DNA of 64,000 nucleotides from Spirodela intermedia (lineage: Eukaryota > Streptophyta > Magnoliopsida > Alismatales > Araceae), in the NCBI GenBank assembly GCA_902729315.2, contig LR746275.1, positions 4,126,185 to 4,190,184 of the forward strand. The letters are read 5' to 3'. The notes below the pieces were generated by a model, which saw nothing but the letters and a program-made list of their open reading frames with translations, did no database searches and was not told the DNA's origin. This document shows positions 13,847 to 26,633 of this stretch, one piece after another (position 1 is the first letter of the stretch; the number at the start of each line of letters is the position of its first letter). The translations under genes were made by a program, and so were the position numbers.

Positions 13847-16800
13847 CTAACCGTCATCCTCCTCGCTATGTAGAACCTGCTCGATGAGCTTAATCTTGTT
13901 GACGTTCTCATCGTTGACGCGAGAGAGCTTTCCCATCGACGCCTTCAGCTGTGAGATTCTTTGAGAGTCCAGGGCTTGATTACGCCTCCCCTGAGATAGT
14001 CTCTGGATCGGGCCGCCAGGGGAGGGATGCAGACATCTCCTCAACCTCCCGTTCAGGGCTTCGATGGACAAATCCAGGGCACAGAGTTCCACGTCCCTGA
14101 ATCTCTCTGCAATTCAGACGACGCACAAAATTGTACACAGCTCACGGCTCGGAAGCCAAGGAAAGTCAGATCAGACAAAGCTTTAAAAGGGTTAAAAAGG
14201 AGAGGGCTTTCAATACCAAGTTGGGTTTTAAACTCTCTTTCTGCCTTGGACAGTGGTTTTCTGTCGGCTCCCGGTAGGTTTTTGAAGCTCTGCAAGCGCC
14301 TCTCCTGGATTCTGTACACCTCAGTGGCACGATTTATCCGACTTGTCAAACGCGGCTGCTTGTCCTCCAATCTGCTCAGCGACTCGCCGACCACCTGTAA
14401 ACGCGCATGCTGCTCCCCGAGAATTGCCTTGAGGTGATCTCCGTGCTGTTTGAGCTCAACATACACCTGGAGATCAAGAGAAAATGGATGGGACGCTGAA
14501 GTTCAAAAAGATCAGGGAGGGGAGGGGATGAGACGACAATTGACAAGGAATGCACACCACACAAAACATGCAGAAAAATAAATAATAATAATAAATACAT
14601 TCATATTTGGTTTACCTTATGAGCATACTCCACAAAATTTTCGTGGAAGAGCTTGATATAGTGATGAAGCGTTGACCTGCCTTCAATGGATTCTGGACTC
14701 AGAGATCGTAGGCTGGTGGAGTCCGGAATGATGATGACCTTCGGCCCATTAAGGAGGTCTCGGCTTATAATATCACTGACGGCTACATCCTCACGACCAA
14801 TGGAGGGTCTCACACTCTCATCAAGAAAATGCGGCGGCATGTCCTTCCAGCCTCTCATCTCCAGCAAGATGCACTCATATACAGACGTCACCACGACAAC
14901 CTGCGAGTCACCAAAGGAATCTGCTATGCAAACGAAACCATAGAGCAGGGGAGACGAAGCCTCTCCGTGGCAGGTGCTTAGAATAGGGCACACAGAGGGG
15001 GCACTCGCGGACTCATCTGATCCAGGGGTGAGATTCGAGAATGGGAGAAAATGCAGAGTGATCAAGTCTATTCCTCCGCCATGCAAACAGTAGAGCCTCT
15101 CGGAGACCAGCGGATCCGAAAAAACCGACACTGGGTGATGTAGGGCTGCCTTTGGTAATGCCAAGTCCACAACAGCCAGCCTAAGTAAGGGGGGTGGATT
15201 TCCAGACCAAACCGGGTCCGCCGCATTGCTGCTCATATTTCCTTGAAGGAATCTAATGTTATGAGGTTCTTGTGAATTCGGCTCACAAATCATGCCCATT
15301 TGTGCTATGTGGCCCCGTGAATTCACCCGCAAATGAGGAGAACTGTCCATATTCCATAGAGGTTGCACTTCATCAGCAAGGGCATCAACCTGTAGCTGTC
15401 CACTGCTCCAGGCGATCACTAGAATTGAATCTTTGCCGATTGAACTGTACAGGATAGTCACTGCCCTGCCTTCACAATCTGCAACCCATGTTTCTGAATC
15501 CTCAAACTCCTTGCTGTGGTACACCCGACGGAGAGGCCCCTGCAAACCGAACAGTTTTGAGAATTTCATGCTTCGAGAAGCAGCACAAGGGACGAGGTCA
15601 TGGAACAGCAAGGATATACATAACACGAGAGTGCAGTCAAAAGACAGACTGCAATGAGGTTGTTTATATTGGAAGAAGAAGCAACAATTTGTCCTCTCAT
15701 GATTCTGTCGAACAGAAACCAACAGCTCTACAGGTTTAGAATGAAAGTGTAGAACGTTTTTATGCTCTCAATGATTAATCTGTATTGATCCTCCTGGTGT
15801 GAGTCATGAGTCAGACAGATACAGACCATTAGGGGTAGAAAACACAATTGGGTCTTGAGCATTACATAAGGTTTTTGATTTTTTCCCTCTAATAGGAGAA
15901 AAATAATCTCCTCATATTGATGATGTGCCACGCTAAGTGCTTGGATTGCATTTTAAGCTTCACTTGACGCCCAAAATTACATTGAAAATATGCCTCTGTA
16001 ACATGTTTTACGTAAATAGAGCAAAAGCAAATGGGCATGAGAAATTGTTCACAGAAGAAACTAATTTAGAATAATCTCCGTTTCCTAATGTAATAAGATG
16101 GGACTCGGGATTCATTCTCTTCCAATGTTATAAGAAAAACGAATAATATAAGCCGCTTGCCTATAAAGTAAAATGGGCAGGTCTGAATGCTTTACTGATG
16201 GAAACACATTTCAATACAAGGCAGCCACGGGAGCAATAAAAAGCAAGGAATCCTCAACTCCTTTCAGGAAAATTACACACCTGCAATGAGAGTGACGCAT
16301 CTACTGGAGCATATGAATGAGCCCTTAAAACAGGTAAGTTGAGCCTTTCTTTTGTATGGTCTATCAGCTCAGGAAACGTTGCTTCTAACCAAGCGAGAGC
16401 CAATCTGCAGTTGCTGACAGCTTTTGAGTTGGAAGATTTCTGTCCGAATTCTAGAGCATCTTCGTAAATCTCCTTGATAAAAGGCAAGCTGAAGACACTG
16501 CCATGTAAACAATAATTTCCGTTTCATTGGAATGCTTCCAACACTTTAAGGTAGACGTAATCATTAAGATGAATGTATGCACAGGGGAAGACAATCCAAT
16601 GTGAAAAGGGAAATATTAATTAAAAAGATTATGACAAATTCAGAAAGTACCTTCCAAATGGAGCAACTGGGCAAAGGATATAGACTGAGCCGTCACTGAA
16701 TAAAATGAAAACCTGGAATATTGAAGGCAGACTTGTGAGGCCTATCCTTCGATCTGTCCATGGTAGACTATGGACAGTCACAATTTTAAACAAGCACGAG

Positions 16801-19800
16801 GAGATGCAACTTTTGGACTTATTTAAAAAACTTACTATCGACAAAAAAGAAGCAGAGAAGAAATTACTCAGAAAAATGTTCTTTGGCAATAGCTTTTTCA
16901 AGAGTGAATGGTTGAAAGCATGCTGCCAGATAAAAATTAATTTCATTGCTGGGCGGAACCCAGAGGACTACCATATTCTCTGAATTAAACTTAGCAATGC
17001 CGATATGAAAATGAGCAAAAATGCGATTAGATGGAGTACGTTGATTAGTATGGCTGTCCTTTCCCATGATAAAATTTTATTCTCGGCCATGTTAAAAGCA
17101 GTATTATAGAGAATCTGGATTCTGGAGAGTGGATATTTGAAAGCAAATTAACACCAATTACTGACATCCTGAGAATGACAAACTTCTATCAGACTAGGAG
17201 GTTGCGAATCAGTACGTAGAAATGTAGGATTTCCAGACTTTGCCTGCGTTCATTAGGTGAAAAACTTTTGATATGCTGTTCCCTAAACTGATGCCATCCT
17301 CATGTAGCATAAATACGTGAGAAAGTGCCATCTTACTTTTCCTAGCTTATCAACGAAATCTAGTATATGATGACGTTGGAAAAGGGCAAGTATTGAAGAA
17401 GCTCTGACAACAGATTTTATTGCAGGCCCTGTCTTGTTCTCCTGGTAGCCATCTACAGCTAAGATACCAAATTCTTATATCAAAAAAACTACTGTCTTTC
17501 AAATGGCAGAAAACACCCAAAAAAACCAAACATAGAGATTGTGCAGAAATGTACGTCACAAAAAGTCAGTGTCCCCTTCGTATTCAGCTAAGATGAAGTT
17601 CACATTTGATGCTGTATCCCCGCCCTATACTATTCTCTCTGCACACAACTATCTAACGTCAAAAGTTCATAATCCACATGCTTTGAGTTTGTATGAGAAT
17701 CCACAACCCCCAAGAAGATACAGGGACAATGTAGCTGAACAACCTTTCCTGTAGTTCTTAGCATTATCTTATAATTGTTAAACTTCACGAGCTATCATCC
17801 ATAACTAGAATGCGGTTTTGTCAACGTTAACTAAAAAAAGTTGCAAGTTTTACGGAATAACCCTAGCGAACCATTAAAACGAAATAAGAAGTAAAGTTTT
17901 TGCTGGTGTAAATAATTTGACATTGTTAAGAACAGCTTAGGAGTCAAAGTAAAATATGGCCATTACAACCGTGATGCAAAAAAGTCCTATACCAGCGAGA
18001 AACAAGCGTGCCACATACACAAGAAAAAACCATACTCACAGTAAATCGATCCCACAAGTGCTCTCCTCCAAAGGAAAATGCAACAGGGCATACTGATGCA
18101 GCATTTTTGCATCTGCCAACTTCAACTGGCTGCAGAAAATATTCCTGCTCTGGTCGTTCAATATCAGAAGATAAATCATATATCCTGCAGAGCATTGTTA
18201 AAATGTATAACTTCGAGAGCTACAGTTTAACTACACCAACAAATATTTGAAAACTAAGACCTAGAATTTTACTTGTGAAATGGATTCTCCTGCTTACTGA
18301 CACTTTCTTCAACTCAATAGGTAAATATGGTGGAGAGGCTCCATAATCATAGAATCAGAGTCAAAGCTCTGAGAACAATCAAGTAGAACTATCGATGTCA
18401 CACAATCTTCATTTCATTCATAAAGGTTAAATGTTCTACAAAATGACAAGTCTTTTATGCAGACAGTAGGAAAACCCATGAAGAAATTATCGCCAAGGTA
18501 CAATGAAAACCATTGCTCTCCATTATTCACAAATTAAAATGTAATGCTGAAAAGACATTATTCATTGATGCATGCATCAAAACCATTCGTGGTTTCAACA
18601 TGTCTCCATGTCATTTGTAGTTCAGTATTTCGATAGGGTCCATGAATATGCATCCAGAGAAAGAGGAAAACCTGAAAACCGAATCAGAAGAAAGAACACC
18701 CAAATGGGTTACGCTACAAGGATGCCAAGATACTTGTAATACTCGTAGGGTACAGTTCTCAACAAGGTAGGCCTGGGAACCCACGAAGACGGTCCTGCAT
18801 GAAGGGAAAAAAAAGAAACTGTTGTTACCTGTACAAGCAACAAATAGATAGCTTCCAAGACATGGAAGCGCACACATATAAATAGCTGGGAAACTCATAA
18901 CCACGAATTCAAAATCTCGAAAATCTAGATTAATAACGTTGTCTTAGAAACTGCCCGAATCTAAAATGAGAGTGATTAGAGGCATCTCGACTTCCCTGGG
19001 GCATAACTAGCAATGGCTGAGGTCACAGCTGACATCTTTACGTCTAAGAAAGACATGGATTGACAAGAATGCTCGTATTGTGTCATATAAAAGACGGGAA
19101 ATTGGAAATAATGATAATGTACGTCTGGGGATATCAGGAATGAGTCTTGACTTCCGGTTGGGCCTATCTAGGAGCCAAGAAAGCCATAGCTTATTTTGTG
19201 AGCAGCAAAAAAATAAAAAATAAGCCATAATCTTTCCTCTTGTTTTATCATCCTTGTCGTTGATAGTCAGGATATTGTTTGCCTAATCAAAGTTACTACC
19301 TTACCCAGGTGGTTCCCAAGAAAATACAAAACATAAAGCTTGAAGCCATTTAAAATGAAGAAAACAAAAGCTACGTCTGAAAAAACTAAATCTCAGTTGT
19401 TTTTTGAAACCGGTTCTAATTGCTAGAATTAAAAGTAAATTAAAGACAAATTTTGACAGTTATAGCTAACGTAAAACATACAGCATTGAAGTTGAAACGT
19501 AGAACATCATCCCCATACCTGCACACAGTTGTATTTCCAATTGACGAAATTCGGTCATGTATGTACATGACATAGACGCCACCGTAACCAGAAATAAGTA
19601 CTGATGATCCTTCCCTATTCAGTGATATATGGTGAACTAACAAACTTATTTGGATGCTTGGAAGTATCATCTGCATACAGATGAAAGTTAATATTTGCTA
19701 GAATAGCATACCAGCAAAGACTAAAAGCAAATCACAGAAAATATGATAACACTGCTTATAACCAATATCCTCATTAAGACAATATTTGTCTGAAACTCGA

Positions 19801-21567
19801 CAAAATACAACAATCATCCTATATTATCTGGTTGCTTTGTACAAATATCAAAGCTTTTATCTAACACCAATGGCATTAAGTAGGAGAGCAATTATCTTAA
19901 AGATTTCGTGAAACATGAATAGTGCAAAAGTAAATAGAAACTAATGAATTTCTGCAAGTACATTGAACAACTCAGTTACATCCTATATTTTTCCAATAAA
20001 GAGTTCAAAATTCGTGGAGTTTCAAGTAGGTACGATCAATTTATGAGTTTAATAGATAAATTGGTTCCCTTGTAAATTTTTCTATAGCAGTTTTCTTGGT
20101 ACAATAAGTGACGGATCAATCGTTCCCCAATCAGGGGTAGTTCATCTGTACAAAGAGCTTCCATTTGCTTTATAAGAATCCACTGCAATAGAAAAGACGG
20201 CACAACTAGAAATATTCCCATCTAAAGCTTTTTTATAAAGCCCTAATTGTAAGTGGAGCACATTTATAAATTTCGTGCTTCCTAATATTGCATAGAAAGG
20301 CTAAAGAAGACCAAATGATGACGGCCCCATGAGCAAAACCAAACTGAACTGCCGTATCTTCATCGGGGTCAGTCCTGTCATTGGTCTTTATGGATCTCTC
20401 GCCTCATGTTAGAATGATGGCACTCTTCTAATGTTTGGGTTTCTTCACGGACGTACATCAGTGCAGAGCTTGCAACTTGGTCTTTTGCTTCCATCAGTCT
20501 TCTTCAGTAAATCACTTCTGCAAACATCTTCTCCTTGGATATTGTAGGATCATAGGCAGTTCAATTAGCAGCATCTCCATCAAAGTTAGCAAAATTAGGA
20601 TCCCTTCTCTTTGATCTAAAATAAAGCGTAATTTCAAAATGAAGCAAAGGCTTTCAATCCCACGAAATCTATTTTCGAATAGTTCGAGGGCTGGAACAAA
20701 TGAGTTTCAAAATGGGTAAAGGCTAATTTGAACATGAAAATGAAGAAACAATGTGTTGAACTTATAGGTTGCCTGAGGAGATCGCAACTGTGCTTCATCA
20801 TGACTCCGAAAAACACTCGACGCTCCACAAATGTCTCATTTATGAAACAGAGGACCAGGCAGGCTCATATCGTGTAGAATAAACAAGGAGATGGATTTCT
20901 ATCGCCCCGCAGATTATGACATGCATAGTCTTTATCATGGAACAATGTTTTGTTTCTTCGCACCTTCATCAATAATCTTTACCATTCCAAAATTCTGATG
21001 AGCTTCTGAATTGGGCGCGCAGGGGTGGGGGGTGGGGAAGACCTGGTAATATGGGAAATGGCAACCATTCCAAAGAATCCCTTTGATACGTACGTGCCAA
21101 CGGAGCATGAGAGGTTATCCGCAGAATCCAAAGCACGTCAAGTAAAGGGAGTGAACACCCCACTGACGTGCGAACAGAAACATCAGGGAGCAGGCGCGGG
21201 GGTTATCGAGGAGCCGAGATACCTCCGAAGGGCTGGCGGCCTCCGCCGACGCGGGTCCACCAGGGCTTCTGAAACGCACTGAGATGCGGTGAAGGCACAC
21301 TCCCTCGGGGTCCCACAAGTATAGGCGCGAGCAGGAGGAGTCCCAGGCAGCGAGGTTATAGCCACTGGTGATTTCAGAAACGGTGGCATCAACCTTGAGC
21401 GCAGCACCAGTCTCCCTGTTCCTGTCGAAGACGGGGTGTCGCTGAAGAGGCAACCACTCGACGGCGGAGGCGGAAGATGCCGGAGGGATGGCGGCCGATG
21501 GCGAGGCCCTCACCCCTCTCCGGCCCTCGGTCCCCACCCATCTCCCTCCCGGGGTGAGAGGTTCCAT
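13847..21567 (-). CDS. NUP88: Nuclear pore protein NUP88 / MOS7, nine exons
   Basis: Nucleoporin of the cytoplasmic face of the pore. The plant member MOS7 controls nuclear retention of defence proteins. Minus-strand exons are 21567-21223, 19670-19519, 18794-18672, 18184-18040, 16712-16651, 16497-16281, 15539-14616, 14466-14217 and 14106-13847. They join in phase to 825 residues plus stop, the usual plant length. The N-terminal beta-propeller part reads EWLPLQRHPVF, LISGYGGVYVMY, VSWHPCSVTHLGVLSSD, FSFGGEHLWDRFTV and SDGSVYILCPVAPFG. The large exon carries SPESIEGRSTLHHYIKLFHE. The last two exons form the C-terminal coiled coil (SLSRLEDKQPRL, LPGADRKPLSKAE) and end in LHSEEDDG. All introns used are GT-AG. 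The start at 21567 was chosen because the propeller sequence follows within 40 codons; an in-frame ATG further upstream at 21711 is possible. The gene shares its promoter region with the divergent TAAC gene. Confidence 0.92.
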
Positions 21568-22196
21568 AACGTTGCCCCTTCGGCAAGAAGAAACCACGCG
21601 GGAGAAAAAGGCCACAAGCAGGACGGGGAAGCGGGCTCGGGCTCGGCTAGATGGCGACGGATTTGGAAGAATGCACTGTCGCACTGTGAATGCTTGTAAA
21701 TCAGGAGGCAATCCTCATTCGCGATGCATACGGGAGAAAGTGACGTAAGCACCACCGCCGTGCGGGGGCGAGGGTTTCTTCAGCCGACCTGCTTGCCTTT
21801 TCCAGGGGCAACATCCCTCGGAGGGGGTAATAATAAAATATCCTGATTTTATCCTGTTACTCAACACTCTGGTTTTCCGCAGGAACGATATTTTTTCTGG
21901 GGTTTCGACGGTCCCCACTCCTATCTCTTTTGCCCCCCCCCCTCCACAGCATCCTCACTTTCCTTCTCCGACTGGGTCTCTCTCCTTCAAAACCAACCAA
22001 TACCGCGGTGTCGCGCGGACGCGGGTATAAGATTGACGAAGTTCTCTGGAGGTACTGGAACCTCATCCACTCCAACAGCAACCAGTGTCGCCCTCTGTCT
22101 CTCTCTCGCTCTCTCTCCGGCCGTACTGGCGGCACCTTCCCCCTAACCCACCCCTCCTACCCGGGCGGATATCGCGCTCCCTAACGCGACGCCTGG
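21568..22196. promoter_or_regulatory. Shared divergent promoter region between NUP88 and TAAC
   Basis: About 630 bp separate the two start codons in head-to-head orientation. A TATAAG box at about 22024 precedes the TAAC ATG by about 170 bp. A CT-rich pyrimidine patch (about 22090-22120) lies in the likely TAAC leader. An AT-rich block at 21828-21845 could serve the NUP88 side. Assignment of single elements is inference; the compact geometry is seen directly. Confidence 0.5.
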
Positions 22197-25100
22197 ATGA
22201 GGGACGGGTTGCTAGTGTGGCGGCACATCCCGGGTCTCCACAAGTCCGTGGGACAACGAGCAGGAACTGGAGTAGAGGTGGAGAAGGAAGGGGATGAAAG
22301 AGTTTTTCTTGTGGTTACGGCTTCCTCTAAGAACATGAAGGCCTCTTTGGCTCCCGGGCGGGGGAGTTTTGCCTCCCTTGTCGTGGGAGAAAGGCGAAAG
22401 GTCGGGACCGAGGAGGGCCGAAGCGGCCCTGGCAGCGACGACGAGGACACCGCCCTTGGAGATGACGTCAAGGTATGGCCGTCCACGGCGCAGTTCCTGA
22501 AGCACCCCCTGGCGCTATTTGCCCTGGTGCCGAAGGATGCCACCCTCTTCGCCGCGGCCGCCGCAGCGGGTGCGGCTGCTAAGACGTTGACAGCGCCCCT
22601 CGACCGCATCAAGCTCCTCATGCAGGTGCGCTGGTGTCACTTTCTTCAAGCTTGTCTGTTAACTGTCCGTGTGCCCTCCTGGTGATTCCGGAGGGTTTAG
22701 TTTTGAAACTTGAGAGTGACACCTTTTTCCTCTCGGAGGAAGTGAGATTTTAGATGAGTCTTGCCCATCTGAACAGAAGGACGACCTCTCGTGACTTGTT
22801 TTCGTTCCCATCGTGCAGACTCACAGCGCGCGGACCGTGGGTGAGAGTGCGGGCAGAGGAATTGGTTTCTTTGAGGTACCCATCTCCGGCAGTCAGTTGT
22901 CTTGTATTTGCATTTTTTTTTGGGTGATTATTCTTCTAGGAGTCGTATGAATATCTTCTTATTGGACATCACTTCAAGAAATGAAGTTTTTGGTATGTGT
23001 TCGATGGCATTTGCTAGTTCTCATTGGTAACCTCATAGATGGCATGCTCAATGCAATGAACGTGCACGGGTTATTTTCATATTTGCTATCAGTGATTGTT
23101 TTTTCCTGAGGAATTACGTCGTAATATATCTAGTGGTTGAGGACTTCGATGGCATAATTTTAAGACGTGCGGAAATTTGGTCTTTTAATGGGAACGCGAT
23201 CAGAAATCAGTTTACTCCGGATGAAAGTTGCTTATCCGTATTTCTTTCCAAGTCATAAATTCTGAGCGTGTACCGGATGCTACGAAGTAGACCTCTGCTT
23301 GAATGTAACACCTTGGAAGTATTCATTCCGAAAATGTTTTTTTATTTATGTCTGAGGTCATATGTTGTTCACCCCAGGCTCTATCTTTGATCGGAAAGGA
23401 GGAAGGTGTCAAGGGCTACTGGAAAGGCAATCTTCCACAGGTAACTTATTACAATACACACATTCTTGGTTGTAATTGAAGCGGATGCAATTGCACAAGA
23501 GTCCTCATATTTTTCTCGTGACTGTGAGAATGTCTTTCAGGTAATCCGAATAATTCCATACAGTGCGGTGCAGCTATTTTCTTATGAAGTCTACAAGGTA
23601 CTCACATGATACATGTAGACTTTCTGAGCAACAGCATGACTCCAGCATGTTTGTTTCTTTTGAATGTAAAGGAATCCACACTAACTTACGCTTCATCCTA
23701 TTGCTGGCTTATTTGGTCTCCAGAAACTCTTCAAGGGAACAGATGAGGAACTCTCTATTCTTGGAAGACTGGCAGCAGGAGCATGCGCTGGGATGACTTC
23801 CACTCTTGTGAGTCATCCTCGACCTTTAGTCATCCTGTTATTTTTCCTGTGCTGCCATACAGTTTCCTTCTTACTCCTTCCTGCACGCATGCGGTGAAAA
23901 TTACTGATTTGGCGACTCATATATTTATGAGATGTTGTATATCGTTTGGCATAGGTCACATATCCTTTGGATGTGCTAAGGTTAAGGCTAGCGGTTGAAC
24001 CTGGGGGCAGAACTATGTCTCAGGCAAGCGATTATATTTTGATTATGACTGATATGCCAGAATTATGCTGTTCAGTAACTCTTGGTCGTTGATTTTCAGG
24101 TCGCATTAAGCATGCTGAGAGAAGAAGGAATCGCCTCCTTTTATTCTGGGCTTGGTGCTTCGCTTGTCGGAATTGCTCCATACATTGCTGTGAACTTTTG
24201 CATGTTTGACTTGTAAGCTTCCTTTTCCGTTCTTCTGTATTGCTTTAACTCCATTGCAGTCATTTGGGATAGTAATCTTGCAATCCATGTTTCGATAGGG
24301 TAAAGAAATCCCTCCCAGAAAAGTATCGAAAGAGACCAGAAACATCGCTTGCAACAGCGTTGGTATCAGCGACACTAGCAACACTTATGTGCTACCCTTT
24401 GGATACCGTAAGAAGGCAGATGCAGATGAAGGGCTCGCCTTATGATAGCATTCTTGAAGCTTTTCCAGGTAAGATTAAAAAAAGTACAAAAGTAAGATCA
24501 ATGTGTCCACTTTCTTCACCACCCTGACAAATGGTCGTTGGGTGATGTCTTGATGAGTAGCTGCCTGGTCAGTGGCCGAGGTTTGCATGTTAGAGAGAAA
24601 TTGGCAGTGAAATATTTGCCTGGTTGAAAATCTGCTGTATTTGCATGCCTGGTTGAGTGGAATGGATCTCATCACCACTTATTTGAATTTGCGTATTTAA
24701 TGTAAGCTATTTTCTTGCTGCAGAAAAAACAAAGAGGTGGTCATCTTGTTTACGTTTATGAACTTGCATTTTAGACCGTTGCATACACGAGATAAAGGAT
24801 ATCAAGATGACTTTAAACTGCCTTACTGGAGGGTAGTAAGAACGTGTTCCAGGCCTGAATGATGCTCCCTGAGAGGTTAATGGGAAGCGGCTGGTGCCAT
24901 GAAAAATGTTCACTATTCATGGTTCCTTCTTAGGCCTTTTTTTCCCTTTAATGAATCACGAGCTGAGAGTTTCTAATAGCAATCAGTTCCCTTCTGGGAG
25001 TTAATGGTACTTTTGAAAATTGGGCAAGCCCATTTTTTTGTGATAAAATTAACGAGATAAATTAGGCTTTGGAAGGGCTGCATGCTATATAAATGTTCAT

Positions 25101-25842
25101 CAAATGGGATGCAGAGGATGCTTCTAGTTGTTATTCTATTTTCCTTGTCTGTTTTTCTAAGTTGTGTTTAACGTATTTAGTGAATTATTAACTTCTGGCG
25201 TCCAAAAGAGGGAGGAGAGGAGACCAGAGGAATGCAGTCCTTTACTCCCATGATTTAAGTAGTAGTGTATTGGATTCATCCGGGTGTGTGTTTGTGTGTG
25301 TGTGTGTGCGCTTTTGGTGTTTTTATTGTTTGATTATGGGCCATGCATTGCTGGCCCATTCAAGCACCAGGATCGACTGTGCAGAGTATCGATTTTACGT
25401 AATCTTTCGATTGACGAATCTGACTGATGACATCGACGACATTGAGGAGAAAATGATTTCTTATATATATGCAGGCATTGTGGAGCGCGGTGGTGTACTC
25501 GGATTATACCGGGGTTTTGTGCCCAATGCGCTCAAAAGCTTGCCAAATAGCAGGTATGCTGCCTTACGAACGAGAAATTGATGAAACCTTACAAGATCCT
25601 ACGCACATGATGGAGTCGCACCACAAACACATGCAAATAAACCCTGCAATCTTGTGACTCGTGGTCAAAGCTCTCGCGTTCTTGTTCGGGCTAAAGGTTT
25701 GCAATTTACTCTCCTAATGGGTGCTGTGGTCTTTTGCAGTATAAAGCTGACCACCTTCGATACTGTGAAAGGGCTGATTGGGGTGGGTCAGAAGGAACTC
25801 CAAAGAATCATAGACGAGAACCGAGCTAATTTAGTAGGCTGA
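22197..25842 (+). CDS. TAAC: Thylakoid ADP/ATP carrier (TAAC), chloroplastic, ten exons
   Basis: Mitochondrial-carrier-family protein that moves ADP/ATP (and PAPS in later work) across thylakoid or envelope membranes. Exons are 22197-22625, 22819-22875, 23378-23440, 23541-23597, 23724-23807, 23955-24023, 24100-24212, 24299-24468, 25475-25553 and 25740-25842. They join to 407 residues. The first about 115 residues form a plastid transit-type leader. Three carrier repeats follow, each with its PX[DE]XX[RK] signature: TAPLDRIKLLMQ, TYPLDVLRLRL and CYPLDTVRRQMQ. Between them come GYWKGNLPQVIRIIPYSAVQL, FYSGLGASLVGIAPYIAVNF and LYRGFVPNALKSLPNSS. The protein ends RIIDENRANLVG. Intron 6 starts with GC rather than GT (GCAAGC at 24024). 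In Arabidopsis the gene is a neighbour of RUS5, as here. Confidence 0.94.
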
Positions 25843-26633
25843 GAAAGCTGGGCAACTCCTGCTCTCCGTTTTTTGCTGTAAGAAACGCGCATCAGACGCA
25901 GCAATTTTTTGGACAATTCCGTGAGGCTCATCATGTGGCAATTCCATACTGGGTCAGCTCTTTCCCCGAATGAGAGCGTAAAGTTCGTTGGTGCCCAGCT
26001 TGTGGGAATGTAGTATCAGGTCTGGTGCCAAGGGAGGCCCTTCTCTCTATTTCCTGCCGTTGGGGCCGCCCCTTCATTTATTTTTTTTTCCTTACTTTAG
26101 TACCCAATTATTAAACAGGCATTTTTTATTTCGGCATGCAACTGTCGCCGGCTGTTACGACCCTGAGCCGTTGTTTCTGTTCTTCAGACGTCGGCATTCA
26201 GGAGTGTCGCACAACTTTGTATTGTTCCTGTCCTGCGGTGATGATATGGAATTTGTCATCGTCACCCGACGCCGGCCTTCGAATCGGGTTGTTCTCGCCC
26301 GTCGACCGAAGCGAAGGTCTCCCTATCAAATAGTTGTCCTCCCGGCGGACTTCCCCGTGCGCGTTGCGATGGTCACGGCGGATTGAATCGTCCTGGTTTT
26401 TTTACTTTCCAGAGCCGACATGATCCTTCCCCAATACACTCCAAGAGAGAGAGAGAGAGAGAGGATGGGCACGCGACTTTTTGATGAAAATTTTAACGGA
26501 TTGATAATTTTAATTTATGACGGAGTGCGACTCTTTCTCTAATTCTTTTATCCGCTACTTTCGCAAAAAAATGTCATTTTGAAAACAAGGTCAGAAGCAT
26601 CCTCCTGCGGACTGCGCGCTCCCACCTCCCGCC
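25843..26633. other. TAAC 3' flank and RUS5 promoter region
   Basis: Contains the likely TAAC 3' untranslated region, a T-rich stretch, a short (GA)n run at about 26443-26463 and the presumed RUS5 promoter. Open frames here have no recognisable domain. Confidence 0.4.

Noticed and set aside
14686-15739. Plus-strand open frames opposite the large NUP88 exon
   Set aside because: They are mirror frames of a conserved coding exon and have no domain of their own.
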